NCBI GenBank assembly: GCA_000993615.1
Contig: LBWM01000010.1
Span: forward strand, 23,647 to 87,646
DNA length: 64,000 bases
From: Candidatus Peregrinibacteria bacterium GW2011_GWF2_39_17
GTDB taxonomy: Bacteria > Patescibacteriota > Gracilibacteria > UBA1369 > UBA12473
Direction of reading: 5' to 3'
The translations under genes were made by a program, and so were the position numbers. Below, piece after piece: positions 56,111-64,000 of this stretch (the first letter of the stretch is position 1; every line of letters starts with the position of its first letter). The notes beneath the pieces are model-generated. The model saw nothing but the letters and a program-made list of their open reading frames with translations, searched no databases and had not been told where the DNA came from.

Positions 56111-56347
56111 ATGATTTCACCTTCACAATTCGCCCATTTACTGAAAAATTCTACCCTAAACGCGGTGGATCAAATCGCAATCCTAAAAATTCTACCAACT
56201 CTATCTCTAGCTCAAATTCAAAATCTAGCTCAAATTTTAAAAGCCGACAATGAAGCCCAACAACGGATTTTCGCCACTGCAAATCGCAAAAGAGACCTTC
56301 TTATCCTAAAATTTAGCCAAGAAATGGAACACCTAGCCAGTTCATAA
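56111..56347 (+). CDS. Small helical protein, 78 aa, paired with the giant membrane protein
   Basis: Follows the 1229-aa gene by 4 nt. Contains AILKILPTLSLAQIQNLAQIL (positions 23-43), matching in pattern the ILPIMTDEQIQKLLGIL segment of the 159-aa protein at 24085. Both then continue with a charged helix. Soluble, no catalytic motif. Its stop overlaps the convergent elp3 stop by 6 nt. Confidence 0.65.
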   Translation: MISPSQFAHLLKNSTLNAVDQIAILKILPTLSLAQIQNLAQILKADNEAQQRIFATANRKRDLLILKFSQEMEHLASS

Positions 56348-57970
56348 ATTTTTTACTAAATAAGTGCCCACGCTTTTATACCCCCATTTTCGATAGTATT
56401 CTCGCGTTCCAACGGCAGCAATAACCGCTATTTTTTTAATCCCAGCCTTTTTGGTAATCACTTCAGCCTCTTGGATTAAACGTCTTCCCAATCCCAAATG
56501 CTGAGTAGCCGCTTGATTGGTTTGGCCTATTTCAACCTGAAACCCATAAGTATGAACTTCTCGAATAACAGCCGCATCCTGTAATTCAGGCCTAAAATGT
56601 CGTTTACCATTAAATAAATAAGAAGGAAATCGCAAGCGTAGGAGCGACAAAAGTTTATCGTTTTTTTGATCCTCAAAGGCTAAAAAAAAATCTTTACCTT
56701 CGGAAGCCCTAAACTCCTGAATTTTATAATGAATATTTTTAGCTTCTATTTCTCTCCCCCCAATTTCTCGACACCGAATACACCGACAAATCCAAGGGCT
56801 ATCATGGTTTCTTTTTTCGTAAACCATTTGTCGCAAATTAGTCACCAAAGAACCAGCCAAAATACTATCACCTGGAATATCACGAACCAAACGATCAATC
56901 CGAACAAACTCCGGAACAATTTTCTTAATACGAACAATCAATTCGCGCAAAGTTTGATCATCATACGGTTGATATCCTCCCTGCTTCCAAATTTTTTCCA
57001 ACTCTGAATAAGGAACCACAATGCAAGGATAAAGTTTGAGAAAATCAGGTTTATAAGCCTCATCTTCAAAAAGTTTTTTTGCCATCAAATAATCACTTTC
57101 CGGGGTACTCCCGAGTAAATTAGGCATCATGTGTACTGAAATTTTAAAACCAGCATCACGTGCCAATTTTAAAGCCTTTATCCCCTGCGCCACAACTTCA
57201 CCCCGCTTATTCAACTTTAAAATTCGATCATCTAAGCTTTGCAACCCCATCTGAATTTTAGTGCATCCTAATTGCCGAAATCGATGTAATTCCTGCTTAG
57301 TAATTTTATCCGGCCTGGTTTCTAAACTCAACCCCACGCAACGATGCTTTGCACTTTCGTTATAAACCTGTGCTTCCTTTAAGCTTCTAAACTTAGTGCC
57401 ATTGAGGGCATTGTAAAGTTGCCGAATAAACGCAGTTTGATAAGCTTTTGGATAAGCCGAAAACGTACCACCTAATACAATTAATTCAATTTTATCAGTG
57501 GAGTGTCCCTGATTTTGTAAACTTTTTAAACGTGCCTCAACCTGCCGATATGGCTCGAAATCATTTAAAACCGCTCGCATGGCTCCAGGTTCATTAGAAA
57601 GATAACTTTTAGGCATATCCTTCTCGCTTGGACAAAAAATACATTTCCCTGGACAATAATAAGGCTTCATAAGTACGGTAATCACACTGACACCGGCTAA
57701 ACTTCGAATCTTTCTTTTTTGAAAAATTCTTAACAAATATGGATTTTTTATAATTTCCCCGGATTTCACTAAATTCAAATATTTAGTCACAATTCGCACA
57801 TTGGAAAATGTATCAATGCTATATTTTGAAGCAAATTTTTTCTTTAATTGCGCAAATTTTTCTTCTGATTTAAGGGGATTTTTTGCAATTTCACGGATAA
57901 ACAATTCAATTATGGCATCCTGGTCAACCTTAGATGCCCCTAAGGCGATATTTTTAGCGATTTTAGACAT
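56342..57970 (-). CDS. Elp3-like radical SAM / GNAT tRNA wobble-uridine enzyme
   Basis: Builds the 5-carboxymethyl group on U34 of tRNA. 542 aa. Radical SAM cluster motif CPGKCIFC after VLMKPYY (roughly 107-117), with SNEPGAMRA and LGGTFSAYP elements. Further on, SLETRPDKI and KIQMGLQSLD. A C-terminal acetyltransferase (GNAT) domain (about 455-542) has QHLGLGRRLIQEAE and VGTREYYRKWGYKSVGTYLVKNL. Both halves needed for Elp3 chemistry are intact. It diverges with a 17-bp gap from a gene whose N-terminal half resembles Trm9, the methyltransferase acting on the Elp3 product. Confidence 0.9.
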   Translation of the reverse strand: MSKIAKNIALGASKVDQDAIIELFIREIAKNPLKSEEKFAQLKKKFASKYSIDTFSNVRIVTKYLNLVKSGEIIKNPYLLRIFQKRKIRSLAGVSVITVLMKPYYCPGKCIFCPSEKDMPKSYLSNEPGAMRAVLNDFEPYRQVEARLKSLQNQGHSTDKIELIVLGGTFSAYPKAYQTAFIRQLYNALNGTKFRSLKEAQVYNESAKHRCVGLSLETRPDKITKQELHRFRQLGCTKIQMGLQSLDDRILKLNKRGEVVAQGIKALKLARDAGFKISVHMMPNLLGSTPESDYLMAKKLFEDEAYKPDFLKLYPCIVVPYSELEKIWKQGGYQPYDDQTLRELIVRIKKIVPEFVRIDRLVRDIPGDSILAGSLVTNLRQMVYEKRNHDSPWICRCIRCREIGGREIEAKNIHYKIQEFRASEGKDFFLAFEDQKNDKLLSLLRLRFPSYLFNGKRHFRPELQDAAVIREVHTYGFQVEIGQTNQAATQHLGLGRRLIQEAEVITKKAGIKKIAVIAAVGTREYYRKWGYKSVGTYLVKNL

Positions 57971-57987
57971 ATTAAGTTAAAATAAGC

Positions 57988-59532
57988 ATGACTATAAAAC
58001 TTTATCGCATGCACTCCAAAACAGCAATGCAGCTTAGGAAACACGTCCGAGATTTCTACAATTCTGTTGCGCCTGAATTTGATTGCTCACGTCAGCGATT
58101 ATGGGCCGATTTTGATTTTTTTACTCCCTATCTAAAACAAAATGGTCAAATTTTAGATATAGGCTGCGGAAATGGCCGTTTATTAAATTACTTTTTCACG
58201 ATCTTCCCAAAACAACAATTCAATAAAAAAATGACTTATCTTGGTATTGATAATTCAAAAAAAATTCTGAATTTGGCCAAAAAACAGCACTCTGGCCTAA
58301 ATATTAATTTCAAAGAAGGTGACATTCTAAACTTAAATTTCAACAAAAGATCATCCAAAATGATTTTTTCAATCGCCCTTTTACACCACCTTCCTTCACG
58401 TCAGCTTCAACTAACCGCTCTGCAAAATTTACAAAATAATTTAGATAAAGATGGCTACCTATATTTAAGTGTCTGGAATCTTTTCCAGTGGCGATATGTG
58501 CCTTATTTTATCAAGGCTGTCTTAAAATCAATACTAACTTTTAATGATTATTCCTGGCAAGATTTAAAAATCCCTTGGGGCAAAAAAAATAAAAAATGGC
58601 GTTACTGCTATGCGTTCCGCTACTTGGAATTACATAAATTACTAGAAAAAGCCGGGTTTGAAATCATGGCCAGCCAAACAACCAAAGGTAATTATTTAAT
58701 CATAGCCAGACCATTTTTAGCCTCTCGCGGTACTACTATTTTAGGAGTTGATATCGATGGAATTACGCTAGATGAAGCTGTAAAAATAGTTCACAACCTT
58801 CATAATTCCGCTTCGCAACATTATGTAGTAACCCCTAATCCGGAAATTATACTTAAAGCTGCAAAATCACCTTCCTATCGAATTATTCTAAATAATGCCT
58901 CCTTAAAAATCCCGGACGGAATAGGCATTATTTGGGCCGCCTCTCTGGTTAAAATAAAATTACGTTTCTTGCGTCTCATAAAAGGAATTTTGGGATTCTT
59001 TTTCTTATTAATTACTTCGGAAAGATTGCATTCTGCTCTACCCGAACGAGTAACAGGAGTAGATTTAATGGAAAAAATAATACACCAAAGCTACCCCTGG
59101 AAAGCAAAAATTTTTTTACTGGGAGCAGCTCCCGGCGTAGCCGAAAAGGTAGCTCAAAAATGGCGTTTAGATAAAATTGTTGGAACTTTTTCCGGCTCAC
59201 CTCACGTGCGAGATGAAAAAAAAATTATTCAACTCATCAATAAATCAGGCGCTACTTTACTTTTTGTGGCCTTTGGTGCGCCCAAACAAGAAGAATGGAT
59301 TGCACGCAATCTAAAAAAAATGCCCCTTATAAAAGTAGCCTTTGGGGTCGGAGGCGCGTTTGATTTTGTAGCTGGGATTAGCCAAAGAGCACCATTATGG
59401 ATACAAAAATTAGGCCTAGAATGGGCCTGGCGCCTAAGCCAAGAACCTCGTAGGATTAAGCGAATTTGGAATGCTACCATAAAATTCCCTCTAAAAATAA
59501 TTTTCACTTCTGACAATATTCACAAAATCTAG
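57988..59532 (+). CDS. Trm9-like methyltransferase fused to a WecG/TagA glycosyltransferase
   Basis: 514 aa. Residues about 18-240 are a class I SAM methyltransferase: FYNSVAPEFDCSRQRLW (23-39), ILDIGCGNGRLL (55-66), GIDNS (86-90), and IALLHHLPSRQLQLTALQNL (129-148) followed by YLYLSVWNLFQ (157-167). The SRxxLW, HHL and VW elements resemble Trm9/ALKBH8 wobble-uridine methyltransferases. Residues about 249-510 are a GT26 domain: TILGVDIDGITLDEA, VTPNPEIILKAA, IPDGIGIIWAA, PERVTGVDLME, AFGAPKQEEW, and GVGGAFDF with GLEWAWRLSQEPRR. The domains are joined by RPFLASRG with no stop or start, so the fusion is real in this sequence. A hydrophobic insert sits near 325-340. The 3' end overlaps mutM by 29 nt. 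Confidence 0.82.
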   Translation: MTIKLYRMHSKTAMQLRKHVRDFYNSVAPEFDCSRQRLWADFDFFTPYLKQNGQILDIGCGNGRLLNYFFTIFPKQQFNKKMTYLGIDNSKKILNLAKKQHSGLNINFKEGDILNLNFNKRSSKMIFSIALLHHLPSRQLQLTALQNLQNNLDKDGYLYLSVWNLFQWRYVPYFIKAVLKSILTFNDYSWQDLKIPWGKKNKKWRYCYAFRYLELHKLLEKAGFEIMASQTTKGNYLIIARPFLASRGTTILGVDIDGITLDEAVKIVHNLHNSASQHYVVTPNPEIILKAAKSPSYRIILNNASLKIPDGIGIIWAASLVKIKLRFLRLIKGILGFFFLLITSERLHSALPERVTGVDLMEKIIHQSYPWKAKIFLLGAAPGVAEKVAQKWRLDKIVGTFSGSPHVRDEKKIIQLINKSGATLLFVAFGAPKQEEWIARNLKKMPLIKVAFGVGGAFDFVAGISQRAPLWIQKLGLEWAWRLSQEPRRIKRIWNATIKFPLKIIFTSDNIHKI

Positions 59533-60361
59533 TCCCTCGACCAGCCACTTTTATTTTTTTAATTACATGTGCGCAGCGCTGACAAAGCTTTTTTTCTTTT
59601 TTATAAACCCTTAGAAATTTCAAAAAATCACCCCGCCGACCAGCAGAATCAACATAAGTATTAAAGGTGGTTCCGCGATATTTAATCGCCTTCATAATAA
59701 TTTTCCGGATACTTTTATGAAGCAATGAAATCTCCCCAATAGTCAAATTCGTAACCTTTCGCATTGGTAAAATTTTCGCTTCAAATAAAATTTCATCTGC
59801 ATAAATATTCCCCAACCCAGCAATTATACTTTGATTCAAAAGAAAAGCTTTAAGATTACCAGTGCGCTTTTTTAAAAGATTCCTGAAATATTTCAAAGTA
59901 AATCGCGAATCCAAAGGATCCATTCCAAAACGCTGCTTAATTTGCTCTAATTGGTTTTTATCAACTATTCTAGCATAACCAAATTGGCGTAAATCATTAA
60001 AAAACAACTTACTTTTATCTTCAAAAACAAATACCAAGTGAGAATATTTATTGGGTAAATCAAAATTAAACACAGTATCACTATGTCCACCAGCTATCAC
60101 CTGCTTTTTATTCCTAAAAATAAGCTGCCCCGTCATCTTTAAATGAATAAGCAAAAATTGACCATTCCCCAGACTAAAAATCATTAATTTTCCACACCGC
60201 TCCAAAGCCCTAAATTTTGCCCCAATTAAAACCTTTTTAAAAAAAGAAGGATCATTCTTAACAATTTTTTTCAAACGCAACTCAATAAACAAAATTTTTT
60301 TATGCAAAATTTCAGCACTCAAATCGTTCTTTATTGTCTCAACCTCAGGAAGTTCAGGCAT
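59504..60361 (-). CDS. mutM: Formamidopyrimidine-DNA glycosylase (Fpg/MutM)
   Basis: Removes 8-oxoguanine and formamidopyrimidines. 285 aa. The N-terminal PELPEVETI gives the catalytic Pro2 (after Met removal) and Glu3; Lys in HLKMTGQLIF; the helix-two-turn-helix region LLNQSIIAGLGNIYADEIL; and a C-terminal zinc finger with CQRC and CEYC. Complete. Convergent overlap of 29 nt with the methyltransferase/glycosyltransferase gene. Confidence 0.96.
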   Translation of the reverse strand: MPELPEVETIKNDLSAEILHKKILFIELRLKKIVKNDPSFFKKVLIGAKFRALERCGKLMIFSLGNGQFLLIHLKMTGQLIFRNKKQVIAGGHSDTVFNFDLPNKYSHLVFVFEDKSKLFFNDLRQFGYARIVDKNQLEQIKQRFGMDPLDSRFTLKYFRNLLKKRTGNLKAFLLNQSIIAGLGNIYADEILFEAKILPMRKVTNLTIGEISLLHKSIRKIIMKAIKYRGTTFNTYVDSAGRRGDFLKFLRVYKKEKKLCQRCAHVIKKIKVAGRGTRFCEYCQK

Positions 60362-60388
60362 AACAAAAAGTTGCCATAAATTAAAATA

Positions 60389-60679
60389 CTACTTTTTGGA
60401 ATTATTTTTCTTCCTCGATTTTTCTTCTCCCCGCTCTCTTATTTTTTCTTCAACAATATCAACTACAGGCTTAGCATATTTAAGCACTTCGTGAGCCATT
60501 CGAATCGGTTTTAAAATCATTTCATTTACTCGCTCAGCGGAATCCTTAATTGCTTCAGTCGCCTTATTAATATCACGCAAAATCATAATCAAATACACCA
60601 AAAGAATTGATAAAAAAATACTCATTAGGGCAATTCCGATAGCTAAAATAACGTAAAGGATATCAAGAGAAGTAAGCAT
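60389..60679 (-). CDS. Single-pass DUF948-like membrane protein, 96 aa
   Basis: An N-terminal transmembrane segment (about 8-33) is followed by an amphipathic helix (DINKATEAIKDSAERVNEMILKPI) and a very basic tail ending KSRKKNNSKK. The layout resembles DUF948/YtxH-type small membrane proteins, common and uncharacterised in CPR. It lies 27 nt upstream of mutM. Confidence 0.72.
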   Translation of the reverse strand: MLTSLDILYVILAIGIALMSIFLSILLVYLIMILRDINKATEAIKDSAERVNEMILKPIRMAHEVLKYAKPVVDIVEEKIRERGEEKSRKKNNSKK

Positions 60680-60782
60680 ACTGAAGGAGGTTAAAAATTA
60701 ATATAAAATCTATTTTCAGGTCTTCTTACATTTGAAACTTAAAAACACCTAAAGTCAACGTTTAATCGCTAATTTTCCCCAA

Positions 60783-62222
60783 CTAAACCTGTAGTTCTTT
60801 TTGTAAAATTTCATTAACCAGTTGAGGATTAGCCTGACCATTGGAGGACTTCATAATTTGCCCCATCAGAAATCCAAACGCTTTCTGTTTCCCTGATCGA
60901 AAATCAGCCACAACCGAACTATTTTCACTAATGACCTTTTTTATAATCTCCTCCAAGGCATCAACATTGGAGACCTGTTTTAAACCATTTTTTTCCACAA
61001 TAACTTCCGGCGATTCCCCAGTTTCATACATCGCATCAAAAACTGTACTTTTAGCCACCGTATTAGAAATAGTGCCGGCCTTTATAAGCTTAATTAATTG
61101 ACCAAAATTAGAAGTTGTAATTTTACATTGATCAAAAGCTAGTCCCTCTCGATTCAAACGTCCACCTAATATCGTTCCTATAAACGAAGCCGCAAGCTTA
61201 GGATCCCCACCTACCTGAGCCACTTCTTCGAAATAATTTCCCAAAAAGGGATCCTGTGAAAAAAACAACGCTTCCCCTTGGGAAATTTTATATTCTTTGA
61301 TAAAACGCTTATTTTTAGCCAAAGGCAATTCTGGTAATTCACTCCGCAAAGTCTCAATCCAGGCTTTATCCAAATGCAAAGGTGGTAAATCTGGTTCCGG
61401 GAAATATCGATAATCAGCCGCATCCTCCTTAGTTCTTAAAAGTTTTGTTTCCTGACGATCATCCAACCAACCTACTGTAATTTGCTGATCCTGAGGCTCA
61501 CCCTTTTCCCACAAAATAATTTGGCGTTTAGATTCAAAATCTATTGCATTTTCCAAAGCCTTAAAAGAATTTAAATTCTTAATTTCCGCTCGCGGGTAAA
61601 GTTTCTCCTCACCTAGAGGACGAGTTGAAACACTGGCATCAAAACGCATCATTCCCTTTTCCATATCAGCATCAGAAGAACCAATGGTTCGTAAAATAGC
61701 CTGAACCATTTTTGCGAAAAGACAGGCCTCAACACCAGACCGCAAATCCGGCTCACTTACAATTTCCATCAAAGGAGTTCCAGCACGATTATAATCAACC
61801 AAACTGCCACCTAAAACATGAGTCAATTTACCAGCATCATTTTCAAGATGTAAGCGCGTAATACCAATGGTTTTTAGCTTACCATCAGCCAATTCAATCT
61901 CAATTGCCCCCTTTTTTGAAATAGGGTCATCATATTGTGAAATTTGATAACCATACGGCAAATCGGGATAAAAATAATTCTTGCGATCAAATTTTGAAAA
62001 TAAAGGAATTGTACAATTCAAAGCCAAAGCTGTTTTAATTCCCTTATAAATAGCTTCACGATTTATTACTGGTAAAACCCCAGGAAAACCCATGCAAATC
62101 GGACAAACATTAGAATTAGGATTTCTATTAAAAGAGTCGTTATCACAGGCGCAAAACATTTTTGTTTTTGTAGAGATTTGCGCATGAATCTCTAAGCCAA
62201 TAATCGTTTCATAAGAAGTCAT
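60783..62222 (-). CDS. gatB: Asp/Glu-tRNA amidotransferase subunit B
   Basis: tRNA-binding kinase subunit of GatCAB, which converts misacylated Glu-tRNA-Gln or Asp-tRNA-Asn. 479 aa. YETIIGLEIHAQISTKTKMFC; PNSNVCPICMGFPGVLPVIN (zinc Cys); FYPDLPYGYQISQYDDPI; GTPLMEIVSEPDLRS; and a C-terminal YqeY-like tail domain (AFGFLMGQIMKSSNGQANPQLVNEIL). gatA and gatC are not in the window. Confidence 0.96.
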   Translation of the reverse strand: MTSYETIIGLEIHAQISTKTKMFCACDNDSFNRNPNSNVCPICMGFPGVLPVINREAIYKGIKTALALNCTIPLFSKFDRKNYFYPDLPYGYQISQYDDPISKKGAIEIELADGKLKTIGITRLHLENDAGKLTHVLGGSLVDYNRAGTPLMEIVSEPDLRSGVEACLFAKMVQAILRTIGSSDADMEKGMMRFDASVSTRPLGEEKLYPRAEIKNLNSFKALENAIDFESKRQIILWEKGEPQDQQITVGWLDDRQETKLLRTKEDAADYRYFPEPDLPPLHLDKAWIETLRSELPELPLAKNKRFIKEYKISQGEALFFSQDPFLGNYFEEVAQVGGDPKLAASFIGTILGGRLNREGLAFDQCKITTSNFGQLIKLIKAGTISNTVAKSTVFDAMYETGESPEVIVEKNGLKQVSNVDALEEIIKKVISENSSVVADFRSGKQKAFGFLMGQIMKSSNGQANPQLVNEILQKELQV

Positions 62223-62252
62223 ATCAAAACAAGTATAAAACAGACAAAAAAT

Positions 62253-62837
62253 TTAGTCGAGCAAAGCTCTAATTTTTTGCTCCAAGGATAATACATTCCC
62301 CTCATTCTCAATAACTTGATAATACCCTTCAAACTCATCAATTTGCTGATTACTAAAAATTTCAATATCCTTCCTTGCCATTTTTCGATCCTGTAAATAT
62401 ATTTCTCTGGTTTTCAAAGAAGCTCTTACCACCCATAATTTATCAATAAACGGTCCAAATAATTTAGAATTATAAATCGGAATTTCTAAAACAACCATAC
62501 CCCGCGTAATTTTGGCTAATTTACGTCGCAACATTTCCACCACTAAAGGATGAATCATACGATCTAAAATTTCCCACTTCTTGGAGTTTTTCAATAAAGT
62601 TTGCCTTAATTTCGAACGACTAACACTACCATCCTTTTTAAGATAAGTTTCACCAAAAAAAGTGGCTATTTTTTTTGCTCCTCCCCCTCCAGACTGATAT
62701 AACTCATGCGTAATTTTATCACAATCAAGCCAAACAGCCTGCGCTTCTTTTTGCAAAATTTGAGCTACCGTACTTTTTCCTGCCCCAATTTTTCCAGTTA
62801 TTCCAACCACCATCAAATTCGGAAATAAAATCGACAT
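62253..62837 (-). CDS. coaE: Dephospho-CoA kinase
   Basis: Last step of coenzyme A synthesis. 194 aa. P-loop VGITGKIGAGKSTVAQIL; WLDCDKITHELYQSGG; HPLVVEMLRRKL; EIPIYNSKLFGPFIDKLWVV. It sits 30 nt before gatB and 23 nt after a small membrane protein gene. Confidence 0.93.
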   Translation of the reverse strand: MSILFPNLMVVGITGKIGAGKSTVAQILQKEAQAVWLDCDKITHELYQSGGGGAKKIATFFGETYLKKDGSVSRSKLRQTLLKNSKKWEILDRMIHPLVVEMLRRKLAKITRGMVVLEIPIYNSKLFGPFIDKLWVVRASLKTREIYLQDRKMARKDIEIFSNQQIDEFEGYYQVIENEGNVLSLEQKIRALLD

Positions 62838-62860
62838 AAGATCATTATTTTATAAAAAAA

Positions 62861-63259
62861 TCACAACCTAATTCCTAAATCATTTAAAGCTTGCTTAAAA
62901 TAACTCAAAAACACCTTAACCTCCACCAAAGAAACCTTAACATCAAGTTCATGCGCCAAACGATTACGCATTTTATGAGCCTGCCATACCTCGTTACGAT
63001 GACTAAAAAGAGGACCAGCCCTTTTTAGTTTTTCACCCAAAGAACCATGAAACCCTTTTATTTTAAGCGCAACATCCAAAAGTTTATCAGCTTCAAGCAA
63101 AGCTTCTTTTGGGTTAATCTCTACCAAATTTACAACTTTAGCCCAATAAATTTGCATTTTTTGCTGATCCTCAATCGAAATCTTACCTCTTCGACCATTA
63201 ACCCAAAAAATTAAACCAAAAAAAACCACACCCCCTATAATAAAATATAACCACATCAT
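62861..63259 (-). CDS. Membrane-anchored helical protein with RNxxxH (HEPN-like) motif
   Basis: 132 aa. One N-terminal transmembrane helix (about 3-20), then a soluble helical domain: KEALLEADKLLDVALKIKG (51-69), GEKLKRAGPLF, HRNEVWQAHKMRNRLAHELDVKVS. RNRLAH (98-103) fits the Rx4-6H / RNxxxH signature of HEPN nuclease-fold domains; the surrounding helices also fit. HEPN function (RNase or structural) cannot be inferred from the motif alone. From memory, related proteins are common in CPR. Next to a PH-domain membrane protein (3 nt) and coaE. Confidence 0.65.
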   Translation of the reverse strand: MMWLYFIIGGVVFFGLIFWVNGRRGKISIEDQQKMQIYWAKVVNLVEINPKEALLEADKLLDVALKIKGFHGSLGEKLKRAGPLFSHRNEVWQAHKMRNRLAHELDVKVSLVEVKVFLSYFKQALNDLGIRL

Positions 63260-63262
63260 GTC

Positions 63263-63829
63263 TTAATTAAAGTTAGAATAATCCTGCAGCATATTAGCCA
63301 ATAAATCCTTTAAAGTCTGGTTATCCTTAAAACTTTTATTTTTAATAAATTCATTTTGGGCCTGCAAAATTTCTCGTTCAACAGATTTAGGAAACATCAC
63401 CGATTTCAAACCAACAATTTTACCAGATCCAATTCTTTCAATAGAAATATCGCCATAATTCAAAATTGTAGGCCAAAATCCACTAACCTCATAAGAAATT
63501 CCCTCAATGGTATGATATTCGATTCTCGTAGCTGATCTTTTGAAAATCCCATCCCACTGCAAATCAATTAAAGTTTGGTTGGTAATTAACAAAGCATCAT
63601 AATACCAATCCGCACCCCATAAAAAAAGTTTAACACAACCCAAGCCAGCCCAAATAGCCCATAAAATCCACAAAGGGGGCATTAATACATAAAATAACGA
63701 GGGCAAGAGCAATCCTAAAAAGACAATCTGCACAAAAGATTTATAAATTACCAAAGGATGAACATGGGCAACATAATTAATTCGTTCACCCGGATTAAGG
63801 TATGACCGATAAAACAAGTTAACAAACAT
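63263..63829 (-). CDS. Bacterial PH-domain (YdbS/DUF304-like) membrane protein
   Basis: 188 aa. N-terminal NPGERINYVAHVHPLVIYKSF, two transmembrane helices (about 29-48 and 52-72), then a bPH_2-type domain: YDALLITNQTLIDLQWDGIFKRSATRIEYHTIEGISYEVSG and NYGDISIERIG. Such proteins are membrane-associated with unknown function. It is followed 3 nt later by the HEPN-like gene. Beyond its start, 63830-64000 holds nothing recognised. Confidence 0.82.
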   Translation of the reverse strand: MFVNLFYRSYLNPGERINYVAHVHPLVIYKSFVQIVFLGLLLPSLFYVLMPPLWILWAIWAGLGCVKLFLWGADWYYDALLITNQTLIDLQWDGIFKRSATRIEYHTIEGISYEVSGFWPTILNYGDISIERIGSGKIVGLKSVMFPKSVEREILQAQNEFIKNKSFKDNQTLKDLLANMLQDYSNFN

Positions 63830-64000
63830 ATTCTTGGAAGGGAAAAGTATTGATCTAATAATAAATAGAAATCAAGCACTTGTAAAATGTCACTTCCCAG
63901 TCTACGTAGTTTCACGAATCTCGAGGGCACTCTTGGGAAAGAGAGGGATGTAGAATAGGTATGCTTAATATCTAAACCACATCCCATGAAACTATATCAT

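Noticed and set aside
63748..63987. 79-codon minus-strand frame at the right edge
   Set aside because: Overlaps the PH-domain gene start in another frame, with biased composition and no family match.

Overview
The window looks like chromosome from an AT-rich, streamlined bacterium of the Candidate Phyla Radiation (Patescibacteria), possibly near the Peregrinibacteria. That placement is inference. It rests on tightly packed genes with overlapping starts and stops, a sigma-region-4/HARE protein, a chromosomal type IV secretion-like ATPase, small conserved proteins of a CPR type, and TGA acting as a normal stop (for example the ATGA junctions dapA/lysA and tyrS/recG). TGA as stop argues against the code-25 lineages (Gracilibacteria, Absconditabacteria).

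Layout. 1-4501: a minus-strand lysine operon, lysC-asd-dapB-dapA-lysA; lysA is cut by the left edge. Its leader holds a promoter, a 20-codon peptide with three consecutive Lys codons, and two mutually exclusive hairpins, the second an intrinsic terminator. This reads as a ribosome-mediated lysine attenuator and is the most striking signal in the window. 4552-8000: glyA and 5-formyl-THF cyclo-ligase, an HtrA-like protease, and three tRNAs (Leu-GAG, Val-TAC, Val-CAC). 8033-15439: recG, tyrS, an RluD-type pseudouridine synthase, rplU, pth, obgE and a membrane-anchored DsbA-like protein.

15690-17220 is a disturbed accessory patch. An intact tRNA-Phe lies between two partial copies in which the D-arm is exactly replaced by a GC-rich palindrome. 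A decayed GIY-YIG nuclease gene follows the tRNA, and then comes a GC-richer isoprenoid-synthase-like gene with its own promoter. 17221-24564: a membrane-anchored PEP/pyruvate-binding (PPDK_N) protein, ligA, and three lineage-specific coiled-coil or low-complexity proteins. 24651-31017: sortase, mnmA, relA/spoT, a HisA-like barrel lacking all four catalytic residues, and pgk.

31064-43294 is a run of ten minus-strand genes: purC-purB-dcd-ileS-membrane protein-secG-peptide-binding protein-rplI-ruvX-ATPase. purA diverges from it. 44849-52244: a TPR protein, valS, a conserved small protein with nadA-nadC, a HIT protein and the sigma4/HARE protein. 52417-56347: a 1229-residue polytopic protein with an EF-hand-like loop and a small partner related in motif to the protein at 24085. 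56342-59532: elp3 diverging by 17 bp from a Trm9-like methyltransferase fused to a WecG/TagA glycosyltransferase. 59504-63829: mutM, a DUF948-like protein, gatB, coaE, an anchored protein with an RNxxxH (HEPN-like) motif, and a PH-domain membrane protein. No CRISPR array, rRNA, transposase or phage structural gene was seen.
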